From: Portunus trituberculatus
Lineage: Eukaryota > Arthropoda > Malacostraca > Decapoda > Portunidae
Direction of reading: 5' to 3'
Assembly (NCBI RefSeq): GCF_017591435.1
Contig: NC_059304.1
Coordinates: forward strand, 30,470,361 to 30,534,360
DNA length: 64,000 nucleotides
In this document: piece after piece, positions 1 to 11,280 of the stretch
Position numbering within the stretch: position 1 is the first letter of the stretch
Layout of the letters: the number at the start of each line of letters is the position of its first letter
Translations under genes and position numbers: made by a program
Notes under the pieces: model-generated
What the model saw: the letters and a program-made list of their open reading frames with translations, nothing else
Database searches by the model: none
Told to the model about the DNA's origin: nothing

Positions 1-665
1 GTGAGGGCACTGGCCAGCCCTGGGATAATTGTCATACGGTACCGTGTAAATAAGGCATGCATGTGTGAATTGCTTGTAGCCAGCATTATCAGGGATATAT
101 TGGTAATTAGCGGTTAAGGTAGATAGCGTTACCTAATAAGCTGAAATAGATTCGTAAGGACATTGCCTGGCAGGTGCGACGGCACAGGAGGCTTGGTCTG
201 TGGGGCACTGTGTGGCACCGACGAGGACAGAGGGTAGGAGTGTAGCAAGAGACCTCGAAGGAACAAGTCGTACTCTGGGGAGCAGTCAGAGAGTGAACGA
301 GAGACGGAGAGACAGTGAAGTGCCTGACGAACTAACAAAGTATTACCCGTACTTTGTTGCCGCCCCCTGCCCCGTCCTGTGTGCCGCCGCCACCTGTTCC
401 CGGTGACTCGTGTATAGTTGCTGTAATATAGAGAAATAAGGAAGAAGTGTTTCCTTCTCCTCACTCTGTGTGACTGAGCTGAGTGAGAGTGGGTGCTATA
501 GATGCAGACAGCCAGGCCTGAGAGAGCAATCTGCCCGCCGCTCCACCCCAGCCGCGCCGCGCCACCCAGGTAAAGTCCTTCTCCCCGACACACACGCCCC
601 GAATCCCGAGAAGATTGTGAGGCGTCCCCTTCCTGAAGAAGAAGCTGAAGGAGGGTCGCAGCACT
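1..665 (+). mobile_element. Leader / probable 5' LTR region of a Gypsy element
   Basis: This stretch lies directly upstream of a tRNA-Leu primer-binding site and a Gypsy-type gag, so its 3' part should be LTR and leader. I could not find the 5' LTR boundary: no second copy of the LTR is in the window, because the element is cut off by a LINE at about 2054. Bases ending in GCA just before the primer site (around 660-663) are candidates for the LTR end. No other coding signal is credible here; the short open frames are chance. Confidence 0.5.
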
Positions 666-683
666 TGGTGTCAGGAGTGGGAT
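666..683 (+). other. tRNA-Leu primer-binding site
   Basis: The 18 bases TGGTGTCAGGAGTGGGAT are the exact complement of the CCA-added 3' end of a common animal tRNA-Leu. The site sits 58 bases before the gag ATG, which is where an LTR retrotransposon puts the site that primes minus-strand synthesis. Confidence 0.8.
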
Positions 684-740
684 CCTAAGGGCGTCTTGTG
701 TGTTGTGGCGGAAGGCAAGGTACTACCTGACGGAGGTACA

Positions 741-2522
741 ATGGCTGACGGCAAGCAGATCGTGAAGAAGGAAGTTGTGGGCAAGGAGCCGCCTTCAATG
801 GCTGAACTCATGTGTATGTTGGTGGCGATCCAGCAGGAATTGACTACCGTCAGGCACGAAGTGACTACCGTCGGGCAGGGATTGATTACCGTCAGGCACG
901 AAAACGAACTCCAATGTGTGACGCTGAAGAAGGAGATGAAGGAGGAGTTGGGGGCGATGGCAGATGCCATGCGAGCGACGGCAGGCCCAGTGAGAAGAAT
1001 GAGCGCTCAGTCGCACAGCGCTCATCCCGTCTGCTCTGGGCTAGCGTCCGGCTGGCGGGGTGAGACCGACGAGGAGTCTGAGGGCGACGAGACGGGAAAC
1101 TCCCCTCGGACTGTCTCCCCACCCTGTCCTCCGCTAGCCCTTCCCGCAGCCGCCCCATCCAATACTGCCTCCCCGCCTCACCAACGGAAAGCTCGCTCTC
1201 CCCCTGTCGCCTCCCCGCCTCGAGCTTCCTCCCAGCCAGCGGCCGCCCCCTCTGCGCCCCCCAGGCGGCCTAGACCACAGGAGTTCGACGGAAGGGTGTC
1301 GCTGGAGGCTTATCTGGCCCAATTCGAAGTTGTGGCTCGAGTGCAAAGCTGGAGTCAAGAGGAGCGCGCCCTGAATCTTGTGACAAGTTTGAAGGGGCCA
1401 CCCGTGGAGGTGTTAAGCCAGTTAACACCTGCACAACAGGAGTCCTACACCGACGTAGTGGGCGTCTTGGAGAGGCGCTACGGACACCAGTACCAGGCAG
1501 AGGTGTATCGGGCGAGGTTCCGGGCCCGAGTCCGAGGACGCGGAGAAACGTTACAACAGCTGGCACAAAATTTGGAGCATCTGATGCGGAAGGCGTACCC
1601 ACGGGCATCAGAAGAAACTGCAACGCTGCTGATGAGGGATCAGTTCATTGATGCGCTGGAGGACGCGCAATCGCAGATTTACGTGAAGCAGGCGCATGCT
1701 GCAAATCTGCAAGAGACCCTTGTCCGGGCACTGGAGTTCGAGTCCTTCGTTAAGACTAGCATCGGGAGGTCCAGGACAGACTCCGAAAGAAACCAACGCT
1801 ACCGACGGAGCCGGGCGAAGGACGGGCCAGGGAGAAGCAGAGCAAGGCCGTTCAGAGGGGCATGTTGGAACTGTAAGGAGACAGGACATAGGAAGCAAGA
1901 TTGTCGCCGGTCACCAGCCCCCGCTCGGTCTCATTCCGCCGAGCAGGTGGGGCAGTACGTGTACCAGCCCTGCTGCTGGGGTTGTGGCCAACTGGGCCAC
2001 CTCTCTCGGTCCTGCCCCCAGAAGACGCAGCATAAGGAAGAGACTAAGGAGGGTATCATTGATACAATTATTGCAAGAAATAACTACCTTCAAGCAGTTC
2101 CTGATATCAAGTCAAAGATTGAGAATATTTTTTGCAAACCAGCAGCAGGGGGCACAGTTCATTACATCATGAAATGTGATCCAATGATAAGACAGTTGTT
2201 GCATCAGCATCAGGACAGGATTAAGCTTGAGTGGGGAGTTTACCAAGTTCGCGACAGGTATCATGCACTTATCTGTTACCATTGTCAAAGGTATGGTCAT
2301 ACTGAGGCAAAGTGCAATGCCAAGAAAAATGGTGAGCATCCCGTTTGCTTTAAATGTGCAGGCAACCACAAGTCTAAGGATTGCACATCTACAGAGAAGA
2401 AATGCATAAACTGTGTGAGGTTTAAGAAACAGAATACTGACCACTCGACGAATAATAGTTGTTGTGTTGTGTTGGAAAGTGAGATTGACAGGATCAGAAA
2501 TATTACAGATCATGGCTACTAA
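741..2522 (+). CDS. Gypsy Gag fused in frame to a LINE ORF1 tail (chimeric ORF)
   Basis: The preferred start is the ATG at 741 (context ACAATGG). The open frame begins slightly upstream at a non-ATG codon. The first ~440 residues are a Gypsy Gag: an N-terminal helix with a repeated TTVRHE motif, a Ser/Pro/Ala-rich linker, a retrotransposon-gag core (FDGRVSLEAYLAQFE onward) and two CCHC knuckles (CWNCKETGHRKQDC and CWGCGQLGHLSRSC). From about 2054 the frame runs without a stop into the C-terminal half of a non-LTR ORF1 with three more Cys/His knuckles, starting CYHCQRYGHTEAKC. The protein would therefore carry five knuckles from two retroelement classes. No protease or pol follows. The LINE most likely inserted 5'-truncated into gag and kept frame by chance. 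Whether it is expressed is unknown. Confidence 0.75.
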   Translation: MADGKQIVKKEVVGKEPPSMAELMCMLVAIQQELTTVRHEVTTVGQGLITVRHENELQCVTLKKEMKEELGAMADAMRATAGPVRRMSAQSHSAHPVCSGLASGWRGETDEESEGDETGNSPRTVSPPCPPLALPAAAPSNTASPPHQRKARSPPVASPPRASSQPAAAPSAPPRRPRPQEFDGRVSLEAYLAQFEVVARVQSWSQEERALNLVTSLKGPPVEVLSQLTPAQQESYTDVVGVLERRYGHQYQAEVYRARFRARVRGRGETLQQLAQNLEHLMRKAYPRASEETATLLMRDQFIDALEDAQSQIYVKQAHAANLQETLVRALEFESFVKTSIGRSRTDSERNQRYRRSRAKDGPGRSRARPFRGACWNCKETGHRKQDCRRSPAPARSHSAEQVGQYVYQPCCWGCGQLGHLSRSCPQKTQHKEETKEGIIDTIIARNNYLQAVPDIKSKIENIFCKPAAGGTVHYIMKCDPMIRQLLHQHQDRIKLEWGVYQVRDRYHALICYHCQRYGHTEAKCNAKKNGEHPVCFKCAGNHKSKDCTSTEKKCINCVRFKKQNTDHSTNNSCCVVLESEIDRIRNITDHGY

Positions 2523-2871
2523 TGCTATGAGCTCTGTGTTGAAATGTGGTTTATTAAATGTCCAGTCAGTTGGAAACAAGACAATAGAAATCAGAACTTT
2601 AGTTAATGATGAGAATCTGGATATTCTTGCTTTGATTGAAACATGGCTGAGTGAATATGATACTGCGAAAATTAGAGAAATGACCCCTGACACTCATACA
2701 TTTGTGCACATACCAAGGAACACGATGCAAACCCATACAGACTACATGAGCCAAAAAATAACCTTGATATGGGATGTCGAGTATTTGCAAGAAGCGCACC
2801 AAGGATTTGCAATAAACTGCCGAGTGATATTAAAGGTTGTGCCAGGATTGATATCTTCAAAAAGAAATTGA
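2512..2871 (+). pseudogene. LINE ORF2 endonuclease remnant
   Basis: It starts at an ATG overlapping the ORF1 stop, the usual ORF1/ORF2 arrangement in these LINEs. The segment LKCGLLNVQSVGNK ... ILALIETWLSEYD matches the N-terminal strands of an APE-type endonuclease, with the N of LNVQS and the E of IETWL as the expected metal-site residues. After about residue 65 the frame runs through a deletion junction into unrelated reading and stops at 2871. The catalytic GDFN and SDH boxes are absent, so it cannot nick DNA. Confidence 0.65.
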
Positions 2872-3009
2872 AGACATATTTGTTCAAGGAAGTTTATGAT
2901 TTTAACGGCATGGAAATCAAAGACAATTATAGATGCTAGTTGCTTTTGAGGGAGGTTCTGCTGAGCGCTGCCTCGCAGTGGAGCAGAGCCTAGAACAAGC
3001 ACCCCAAGT

Positions 3010-3249
3010 AACAATGAGGCTCAGATTAGGCTACAAATACTTTTGGGAAGTCAGTGTCTCTCCTGGTATGTGCTGTGTGCTGCACCAAGGGGACACACTC
3101 TGCGTCACTATATCATGGAATGTCCTCTCATTGCTAAATTTAGGCCACAAAGTCAACATGACTTGTATAGCCTCATTGACCATCTCCTAGATTCAACCAC
3201 TCTCAGGGATATACTCAGAGAATATCCTCAGTATGCTCCCAGACTGTAG
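3010..3249 (+). pseudogene. Cys/His tail of a LINE reverse-transcriptase polyprotein
   Basis: Two frames together give a run resembling RLRLGYKYFWE ... CxLC ... GHTLRHYIMECPLI, the zinc-binding tail that follows reverse transcriptase or RNase H in several arthropod LINE families. The frame breaks between LGYKYFWE and the Cys/His segment. It lies about 70 bases after the C-terminus of the preceding LINE remnant and may belong to a second, older LINE fragment. Confidence 0.45.
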
Positions 3250-3450
3250 GATGTTTATGCAATAAGGTGTGCAATATATGTATTTATTTATTGAAATACT
3301 TGTATTCTTGTTATGTATACTGTTTAGTATTATATTTTTGACACTTTTACCTTAAGTCTTTGCCCAGGGGGTGGGTGGCAAGGTCCATCCTCCTCCTTTG
3401 TTGTAATCATTTATTAATTCAACAATAAATGTATCAATCGATCAATCAAG

Positions 3451-4248
3451 TGAGATTTTTGGAGCGGACATTAGCATCATCCCATCAGAGATGAAGGGTT
3501 GAGCGATTTTGACCAGTAAACTGGTAAACAGTGAATAATTCTCAATGAAAAATTTGCCTGAGGCAGCATGAATCATCCATTTCTCTAGCCTACCAAAAGA
3601 AATGTGAAACACGCTGTATTTATTAAAAAAAAAAAAAAAATGAAAGTGCGTGATGGTATGTCGGTGTCGTGCGGAACTCTGCCTGTCGGAGCTATTTGGA
3701 GGTTTCAAACATTCGATAAACAATACATTATAAGACTAATGATGATGTGATGTATACGCTCATAATGATAATTGATGTTCGTGCTTACTCTGGCTAGGAT
3801 ATCCGCTCCATAGATCCTTCTATCAAGCAGTCTGAGCAAAGATAACAGAGGGGTGTGGAATCCAGGGGATATTTTCGCATGGAAGAAAAATTTCTCACGC
3901 GACACAGCCAACCAAACGATACTTCCCAGGCGCTATGTGTGAAAATGCAGTGATGAGAAGGGCTCAGTCGATACTTGTAGCGACTTGCAATTTCAGTCGC
4001 ATATTGACACGTGTGCACCCGCCTTTAGCCTGATATAAGCGAATCTTAAAATAATGATGAAAGTCAAGTAAGCCATTGTATAATTTACGACCTACATTTT
4101 GAAAGATCTCATGCAATATCCTGGAAAAAATAACACCATCGTAGCAGAGATCAAACGTGGCGTGACGCAGTATGCGCTTTATCGAATAGACTGATGTCAT
4201 GATAGCTCCGATGACGCAAAATACGCGTTTTTCGTGTTAAAGTAATTA
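3451..4248 (+). other. Non-coding stretch, no feature recognised
   Basis: I see no coding frame with recognisable content here. There is a 17-base A-run near 3624-3640. The sequence could be upstream flank of the LACTB2 exon or an old unclassified repeat. Confidence 0.4.
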
Positions 4249-4386
4249 AGTGTAGGTTGGGCTTCCTCACTTGGGGCAATGGTTTCCTAGCGGGTGGGCT
4301 TTAAGATAGAAGGTACCCTAAAAAGTATCCCCTTTAGCCCATAAATTCCCGTGAAAAGCCCACATGGTATAAAAAAAAAAAAAAAA
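4249..4386 (+). repeat. 3' fragment of tRNA-derived SINE family A
   Basis: This matches the body and tail of the SINEs at 21837-22058 and 25409-25638, in opposite orientation. Shared blocks include GGTTTCCTAGCGGGTGG, GGTACCCTAAAAAGTATCCC and CCCACATGGTATAA, followed by a 16-base A tail. The tRNA-like head with the A and B boxes is missing, as expected for a 5'-truncated SINE insertion. Confidence 0.8.
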
Positions 4387-4745
4387 GCAAATACCGATAC
4401 CAGTATCAATGAAAATGTAAATTCCGGTATACTGGTATTAAGGCTTGTACCTTATAAGTCATACCGGTACTTTTCCAGGGTAACAATTTTACTGATACCG
4501 GTACTTCCCTCAATACCGTTATCCCTGCTTTGTACTTGCATTTTTTTTTTTTTATTGTTGTTGTATTCATGAGGTTAGTGCATTCAGTAACGTATGAAAA
4601 ATAATAATACCGAAAAAAATGCCGCTTGAAAATTACCGTAATAGAAGTATACCGAGAAATACTAGTACAATAAAAAAAATTCAGATAAAATATAATACCG
4701 GTAATTTTCAAAGTAAAATACTGGTTTTATGGTATAGCGGGTATC
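4387..4745. repeat. ATACCGGTA-rich repeat segment
   Basis: The motif TACCGGTA and its variants (ATACCGGTACTT, GGTATACTGG, TACCGGTAAT) occur on both strands many times in about 350 bases. The left end reads ATACCGATACC and the right end GGTATCGGT, which are near inverse complements. It may be a decayed palindromic element. I cannot assign it to a known family. Confidence 0.4.
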
Positions 4746-4929
4746 GGTGCACATACGTAATTAAGGATACGCTCACATGTCTATAGCGTGTAGTTAAACT
4801 TTCATGAACTCCACTCCTGTTTGTTAGCGAAGGCTTTGTTATTTATTGTAGCGCTACCGACAAGTTTCGTGCATTTCATCCCAGGCGACTTTGTTGAGAT
4901 AATTGATTAATTGTACTGAAATTCAGAAA

Positions 4930-5051
4930 ATGACGACCTTCATTTCAAAGGTTACGACAATTCGGCCTGGCATCATCCGCATATTGGGGTGTAATCCAGG
5001 CCCCATGACCCTGCAGGGCACCAACACCTACCTCATCGGTACAGGTACAAA
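4930..5051 (+). CDS. LACTB2: LACTB2-like endoribonuclease, first coding exon
   Basis: The ATG at 4930 opens 40 codons plus two bases and ends at a consensus donor (A|GTAAGT at 5052). The encoded LGCNPGPMTLQGTNTYL followed by IGTG is the hallmark N-terminus of LACTB2, a metallo-beta-lactamase-fold endoribonuclease placed in mitochondria in human. The catalytic HxHxDH motif lies in later exons. In the family this segment is followed by a strand ending in DTG; no matching exon 2 is visible downstream, so intron 1 probably runs past the window end. The exon is flanked by repeats but is intact: no stop, phase-2 splice. It is the only convincing host gene piece here. The alternative, a retrocopy, is unlikely because a functional-looking donor follows directly. 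Confidence 0.88.
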
Positions 5052-5057
5052 GTAAGT
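5052..5057 (+). other. LACTB2: 5' splice donor of the LACTB2 exon
   Basis: GTAAGT directly follows the last LACTB2-matching bases and matches the full U1-type consensus. Reading through it would hit an in-frame TAA at 5053, so splicing is required. Confidence 0.8.
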
Positions 5058-5268
5058 GGTGGTGGTGTTGTCGTCTTTCGATGTGACCAGCAATGGTGTT
5101 ATTAATTAGTGCCCTTTCCCGGCCATATTATTTGCCCATTGTCTTATTGTTGTTTTTACCATATATCTTTAAGTAGAAATGGAATTGGAATATAAGTACC
5201 ATTGTTTTTAAAGCGGCGTTCAATGAGGGAGGAAAACGGAGTCTCCTCGGTTAGGTTAGGCAGAGAAA

Positions 5269-6632
<1,364 letters not shown>

Positions 6633-7069
6633 ATTTTCATGACAAAACTGTATTCTGAGTACAAAATTGATATTTTAACTGATTATATTTTATCTGATTT
6701 AACTATTTATCTTTGTGTTTACTGAACTAGTCTTTTTCAGTAACCCATGACATGACTACTTATGTATTATTGTAGTTTGCTTGCAGTAGTTACTATACAT
6801 TTATAAGTTTTTTTTTTCTTAGGGCCAGCTGTTACTCACTCACATTGATGGTTTAGAAAATCATCAACACCAGAACCAGAGTTGGATTAGATTGGGTTAG
6901 GTTAACTTGAATTAATGTTGTTTTGGATTTGTTGATTGGGTATAACAATATAGACCAAATTTTTCATCTCCTAGAAGGTTTAAGGAGTCAAATTGCCATA
7001 TTTGGCAAAGAAAGGATCTCTAGTAAATGGCATTTAAAAAATAGGCAAGAAAGACCTGGTGCTGGTAAC
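6633..7069. other. AT-rich non-coding stretch
   Basis: I recognise no gene or repeat boundary here. It lies between the fold-back element and a LINE 3' fragment. Confidence 0.4.
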
Positions 7070-7335
7070 AGAAGAAGCTAGAAGGACAAGAGGACATGTA
7101 AAGAAGATTAGGATGAGGCAGTGTGTGAAGGATATTGGAAAATACAGTTTTCCACATAGAACAGTGGAAAAGTGAAATGCACTGAGTGATGAAATTTTTA
7201 CAGCATATAATGTGCATAATTTTAAAGAAAAATTAGATAAATGCAGACAGGGCACTATGAGCCCTGCTCGAACCCTGTACAATACAACTAAGCAAATACA
7301 ACTAGGTAAATACACACACATAGACACACACATAC
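7070..7335 (+). mobile_element. CR1/L2-like LINE copy 1, 3' fragment
   Basis: The + strand encodes a decayed ORF2 C-terminus (TRGHVKK ... KYSFPHR ... VHNFKEKLDKCRQG) followed by a tail with two copies of AACTA(A/G)GTAAATACA-type repeats and then CA-rich sequence. The same C-terminus and tail end all the LINE copies of this family in the window. It is 5'-truncated. Confidence 0.75.
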
Positions 7336-7339
7336 ACAA

Positions 7340-8659
7340 GGAAGAACCTGTAAATTACAGACCGGTATCACTAACTAGTGTAATAGGCAAGATGTGTGAA
7401 AGAATAATAAAGAAACAATGGATCGAATTCCTTGAAGACAACAAATTAATATCAAATAGCCAATTTGGTTTTAGAAAAAACGGTCTTGTGTAACTAATTT
7501 ATTGAGTTTCTATTCTAGAATAGTTGATAGAGTACAAGAGAGAGAGGGATGGGTTGACTGTACTTATTTGGATTTAAAAAAGGCGTTTGACAAAGTGCCA
7601 CATGCAAGATTACTGTGGAAGTTAGAGGAGAAGGGTGGCTTAAAAGGAAGCACATTGAGATGGATAGAAAATTATTTGAGGGGTAGAGAAATAAGGACGG
7701 TAGTTAGAGATATGAAGTCCAAGTGGAGAACAGTAGAAAGCGGAGTGCCACAGGTGTCAGTATTGGCACCAATACTTTTCCTCATTTATATTAACGACAT
7801 GCCAGAAGGAGTGAACAGCTACATAAATCTGTTTGCGGACGATACGAAACTGTGCAGAGTTATAAAGCAAAAGGAGGATTGTGAAATACTGCAAGAAGAC
7901 CTAAATAAGATCTGGGAATGGAGTAAGAAGTAGGAAATGGAATTCAATGTGAACAAAAGCCATGTCATGGAAATGGGAAAGAGTGAAAGACGACCTGTGG
8001 GAATCTATAAGATGGGAGATGGAGTAGAACTGGAGAAAGTAAAAAGGGAAAAGGACTTAGGAGTGACACTGGAAGAAAACAATCAACTGGTAAGCCATAT
8101 TGATAGAATTTTTAGAGAAACATATAATTTGCTGAGGAATATTGGAGTAGCATTTCACTACATGGACAAAGAAATGATGAAGAAATTGATAAGTACTATA
8201 AAAAGATCCAGATTGGAATATGCAAGAGTAGTGTGGACCCCTCATAAAAAGAAACACATAAGAAAGTTGGAGAGACTACAAAAAATGGCTACAAGAATGG
8301 TTCCAGAATTTGAAGGGATGACATATGAGGAGAGACTAAAGGCTATGGATCTGCCAACCCTGGAACAAAGAAGAGAGAGAGGAGATCTGATACAAGTTTA
8401 TAAATTGATCAACGGAATGGACCAAGTGGATAATGAGAAACTAATCCTGAGAGAAAAATATGACATTCAAAGCACAAGATCGCATAGTAAAAAGCTGAGA
8501 AAAGGAAGATGTCTGAGAGATGTTAAAAAATATAGTTCTCTGCAAAGTTGTATTGAGACATGGAAGAGTTTGAATGAAGTAGTGTCTGCAATGAGTGTGC
8601 ATACTTTTAAAGTAAGATTGGATAAGTGTAGATATGGAGACGGGGCCACACGAGCATAA
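7340..8659 (+). pseudogene. LINE ORF2 reverse transcriptase (copy 2), broken
   Basis: The sequence reads YRPVSLTSVIGKMCERIIKK, then a frameshift near 7490, then YLDLKKAFDKVP (motif A), GVPQVSVLAP (motif B, with V for the usual G), LFADDTKL (catalytic FADD box intact) and the thumb to a C-terminal KVRLDKCRYGDGATRA. A TAG near 7931 replaces a Trp codon (WSKK-stop-EMEF; copy 8 has TW there). The endonuclease half is missing. Two breaks make it a dead copy. The family clade (CR1/L2 group) is inferred from the YRPVSLTS, DLKKAFD and FADD pattern and the absence of RNase H. Confidence 0.85.
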
Positions 8660-8707
8660 AGCTCAGGCCCTGTAAAACTACAACTAGATAAATACAACTA
8701 GGTAAAT

Positions 8708-8736
8708 ACACACACACACACACACACACGCACACA
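8708..8736. repeat. (CA)n between LINE copies 2 and 3
   Basis: This is a pure CA run with one CG. It links the 3' tail of copy 2 to the 5' UTR of copy 3 and is one of several such linkers in the window. Confidence 0.9.
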
Positions 8737-8873
8737 AGACGCGGTCGAGGAAGGACGCAGTACCGTCGCTCCGAGAACCAATCAGCTGATCTTCACGACC
8801 TATTTGTTTTAGGTTTGCAGTGGCCTGGGCGAGTAGTGTAGACTCGTTTTTATGAGTACAGTGTTACAAAATC

Positions 8874-9697
8874 ATGAGTAAGGAAGAGATTCCATCTAAA
8901 TGCAGGTATGAGCCACAGGAAAGAATGAGAGATGATGATGACTATGTTGGTGAGGGTGAAAGAGCATTTGAAGGCTTTGATACGGCACATATTTTGCTAT
9001 TTAATAGAGTGTTGACTATTGAACGTAAATTAGATAAATGGATAAAGGAGAGTATGGGAATGAAAGAGAATGAAGAACAGGAAAAAAGAGCTTCAGAAAT
9101 TGAAAGAAACGATAAAAAAAGTGGAAGAAAACAAAACTAGGCTAAGAGCAGAAAATGAAGAATTTAAAAAGGAAGTAGCCAACTACAAGAAATTGATGGA
9201 AGAAGGACTCAGTAAAGCTGAGAAAGAAAAAGAGGAGCTGAAAGATCTAGTTAACAAAGAAGAAAGAGTACAAGACACGATTAAAAAAGAAGTACAGGCA
9301 TGGAGAATCCAAGATAAGAAAGACAAGGAATCGTTTCAGGAAGTATTTCAATAACAGTTAAAAGAAAGACAAACAAAATGATAGGAGTCCTGAAGAAAAA
9401 AGAAAATTTAGTAAGATAAATTGCAGAAAAAAAGTGTATTTATTTTTGGCCAAAAGAAAAAACAATGTTAAATATAGATTAAGAAGGGTAAAGGATGAAA
9501 TGAAATCAGTAAAAGACCTACTAAAACATCTAAATGACGAGGATAGACAGAACTTAGAAGAGGAAGTAGAAGAAATCCATAGAATGGGAACATATCAAGA
9601 AGGAACAGTGAGACCAATTAAGATACTACTAGAATCACAAGCGGCAACAGAAGAAATACTATATAGAACAACAAAACTCAGAGAAACAAAGTTGCAA

Positions 9698-9767
<70 letters not shown>

Positions 9768-10085
9768 ATATATATAAGAAATATAAACGAGGAGGAAAGG
9801 AAGAGACACAACAAACTGGTGGCAGAAGCAAGGGAAAAAAATAATGAAAGGTCAGAGGAGGAGAAGGCATTTCTTTTTTTTTGGACAATTCTAGGAGACA
9901 GGATAAGGAAATGGTATATAAAAGAAAAGGAAGAGAAAAAAAATAGAGCAAGTTTAACTAAAAATGATAAGAATAAGAGATTAAAAAATTATGTATATGA
10001 ACATAAAGAGATGGTAAATCAAGTGGAGTTTGGGGAAGGAAAATCAGAAATACTGTATATTAAGATACATATTAATAAAAAGGAA
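8874..10085 (+). pseudogene. LINE ORF1 (coiled coil plus RRM-like domain), broken
   Basis: The ATG at 8874 starts an acidic N-terminus with the FEGF motif shared by the ORF1 of other copies. A long Lys/Glu coiled coil follows (9070-9353), then a domain with GTYQEGTVRPIKI and ERKRHNKLVAEAREKNNERS, the RRM-like nucleic-acid-binding part. Frameshifts near 9120 and 9355 and a (TA)n expansion at about 9700-9755 break it. The last piece (9950-10085) is remnant ORF2. ORF1 proteins of this type coat LINE RNA; this copy cannot make one. Confidence 0.7.
9700..9778. repeat. (TA)n/(TG)n expansion inside LINE ORF1
   Basis: The run of TA, short TG and again TA lies between LRETKLQR and the ERKRHNKL segment, which are nearly adjacent in the other copies. 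It expanded after insertion. Confidence 0.9.
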
Positions 10086-10708
10086 TTATGAGATGATCGT
10101 AACTTACCTTGGTAAGTGTGCGATGATCGGGGTTCTTCCTGAGTTGTGCTGCCCAGCTTTGCGTGGTAATGCATGACTGATGGTGTGGTGTGCTAGTATT
10201 CAGATTTGGTACATGGTTGGGGAGGTGTTATCAAGAAAACAACCATTCCAAATATAACAATAAATTAAACCCATACAGATGAAAGAGGTGTAATCAACCA
10301 AAGAACCTCTTCCTTAGACATGTGTAGTACATCAACCAGCATAGCCGCACGTCTTACTTGAGCTAAGAATGGAGCCTTAGACATACTAAGATCTCTTCAA
10401 GAGTGGAATGGATGAAAAAAGACAGAGAATAATAGTAGTACTATACACAGGGAAGAGAATGGAATGGAATAGATTAAAAGTGTCAAAAAGAGAGATCAAG
10501 AGTCCAAAAGAGAGAGAAAAAGAGTCCAAAAGAGAAATCAAGTAAGTGTAAAAAAGAGATCTCTTCAAGAGTGGAATGGATGAAAAAAAGGACAACCATA
10601 ATATGAGATGGGTGGGCATGCATGACCACGCAAAGCTGGGCAGCACAGCTCAGGAAGAACCTCGATCATCGCATACTTACTAAGGTAAGTTACGATGATC
10701 TCATAATT
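10086..10708 (-). repeat. DIRS-type terminal hairpin (element E)
   Basis: The left arm (10086-10175: TTATGAGATGATCGTAACTT, then ACCTTGGTAAGT ... CTGCCCAGCTTTGCGTGG) is nearly perfectly matched in reverse complement by the right arm (10617-10708). The loop contains GAGTCCAAAAGAGA-type direct repeats and a repeated GATCTCTTCAAGAGTGGAAT. It lies about 230 bases beyond the 3' end of a DIRS recombinase on the - strand, the same arrangement as the hairpins at 22456 and 52160. Inverted termini are the diagnostic feature of DIRS elements. Confidence 0.7.
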
Positions 10709-11280
10709 CTTCCACAGCTGGCTGCCCAGCAGCATGACGTCATGCATAACTATTCGTAGCCACATCCCCAACCAATGTACAACAAAGTACCATGATAAAG
10801 ACAAAAAATACACGTGTATATATCCATATCCAAAAACAAATAGACAAATACGTACATCCAGAAAAAGACATACAAAAACAAGACTAACACATGTATAATC
10901 CTACAAGTATATAGAAGGAGCTTAACACTTGAAACGGCCCCTTATCTGTTGCCTTGATATGAATTTGAAATAGTCTCTCCAAATGTTCCCACAGGCAAAA
11001 TGCTTTTGTTGTAATGTTTGGTAAAGGTAGACTTCCGTCTCCAGCCAATTGCCTTTTTTAATCTTTCCCAGGCCATGCCCAATTGAAAGGCCTTAGAAGT
11101 GGATGCAGACCTTACTGAATATGTCTTAAAAACATCCTCACTGATCCCGGACTCCTTCATGAGATATTTGATCCATCTAGTAATTGTGGCTATGGATGCT
11201 GGGCCAAAGGTCTTTCTGGTTGTTAATAACAGTTTAGACTGATCTGACGTGATCCTTAATTTTTCCGTTAGTTGTAAATA

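Larger units (their letters stand above)
2054..3450 (+). mobile_element. 5'-truncated, internally deleted non-LTR retrotransposon
   Basis: The element begins inside ORF1 and runs through the ORF1 stop at 2520 into an overlapping ORF2 start (ATG 2512). Only the first ~65 residues of the endonuclease domain remain, up to about 2710. The sequence then jumps to the extreme C-terminus of a reverse-transcriptase ORF (FKKKLKTYLFKEVYD, stop near 2938). The endonuclease core and the whole polymerase are therefore deleted. A 3' UTR follows and ends in an ATCAATCG-type short repeat at about 3428-3450, a typical LINE tail. It is a dead copy. Confidence 0.7.
7336..8736 (+). mobile_element. CR1/L2-like LINE copy 2, 5'-truncated
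   Basis: The copy starts abruptly inside the polymerase domain right after the CA-rich tail of copy 1. It ends with CAACTAGATAAATACAACTA, then GGTAAATAC, and a (CA)n run to 8736. It contains the polymerase half of ORF2 (separate entry). The position, head-to-tail behind copy 1 and directly on its CA tail, fits insertion into a CA microsatellite. Confidence 0.85.
8737..10088 (+). mobile_element. CR1/L2-like LINE copy 3, 5' part
   Basis: A 5' UTR of about 135 bases precedes the ORF1 ATG at 8874. The element continues through ORF1 into the start of ORF2 (KNDKNKRL, then HINKKEL), with part of the endonuclease deleted relative to copy 8. It stops at about 10088, where a DIRS terminal hairpin begins. 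Confidence 0.75.
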
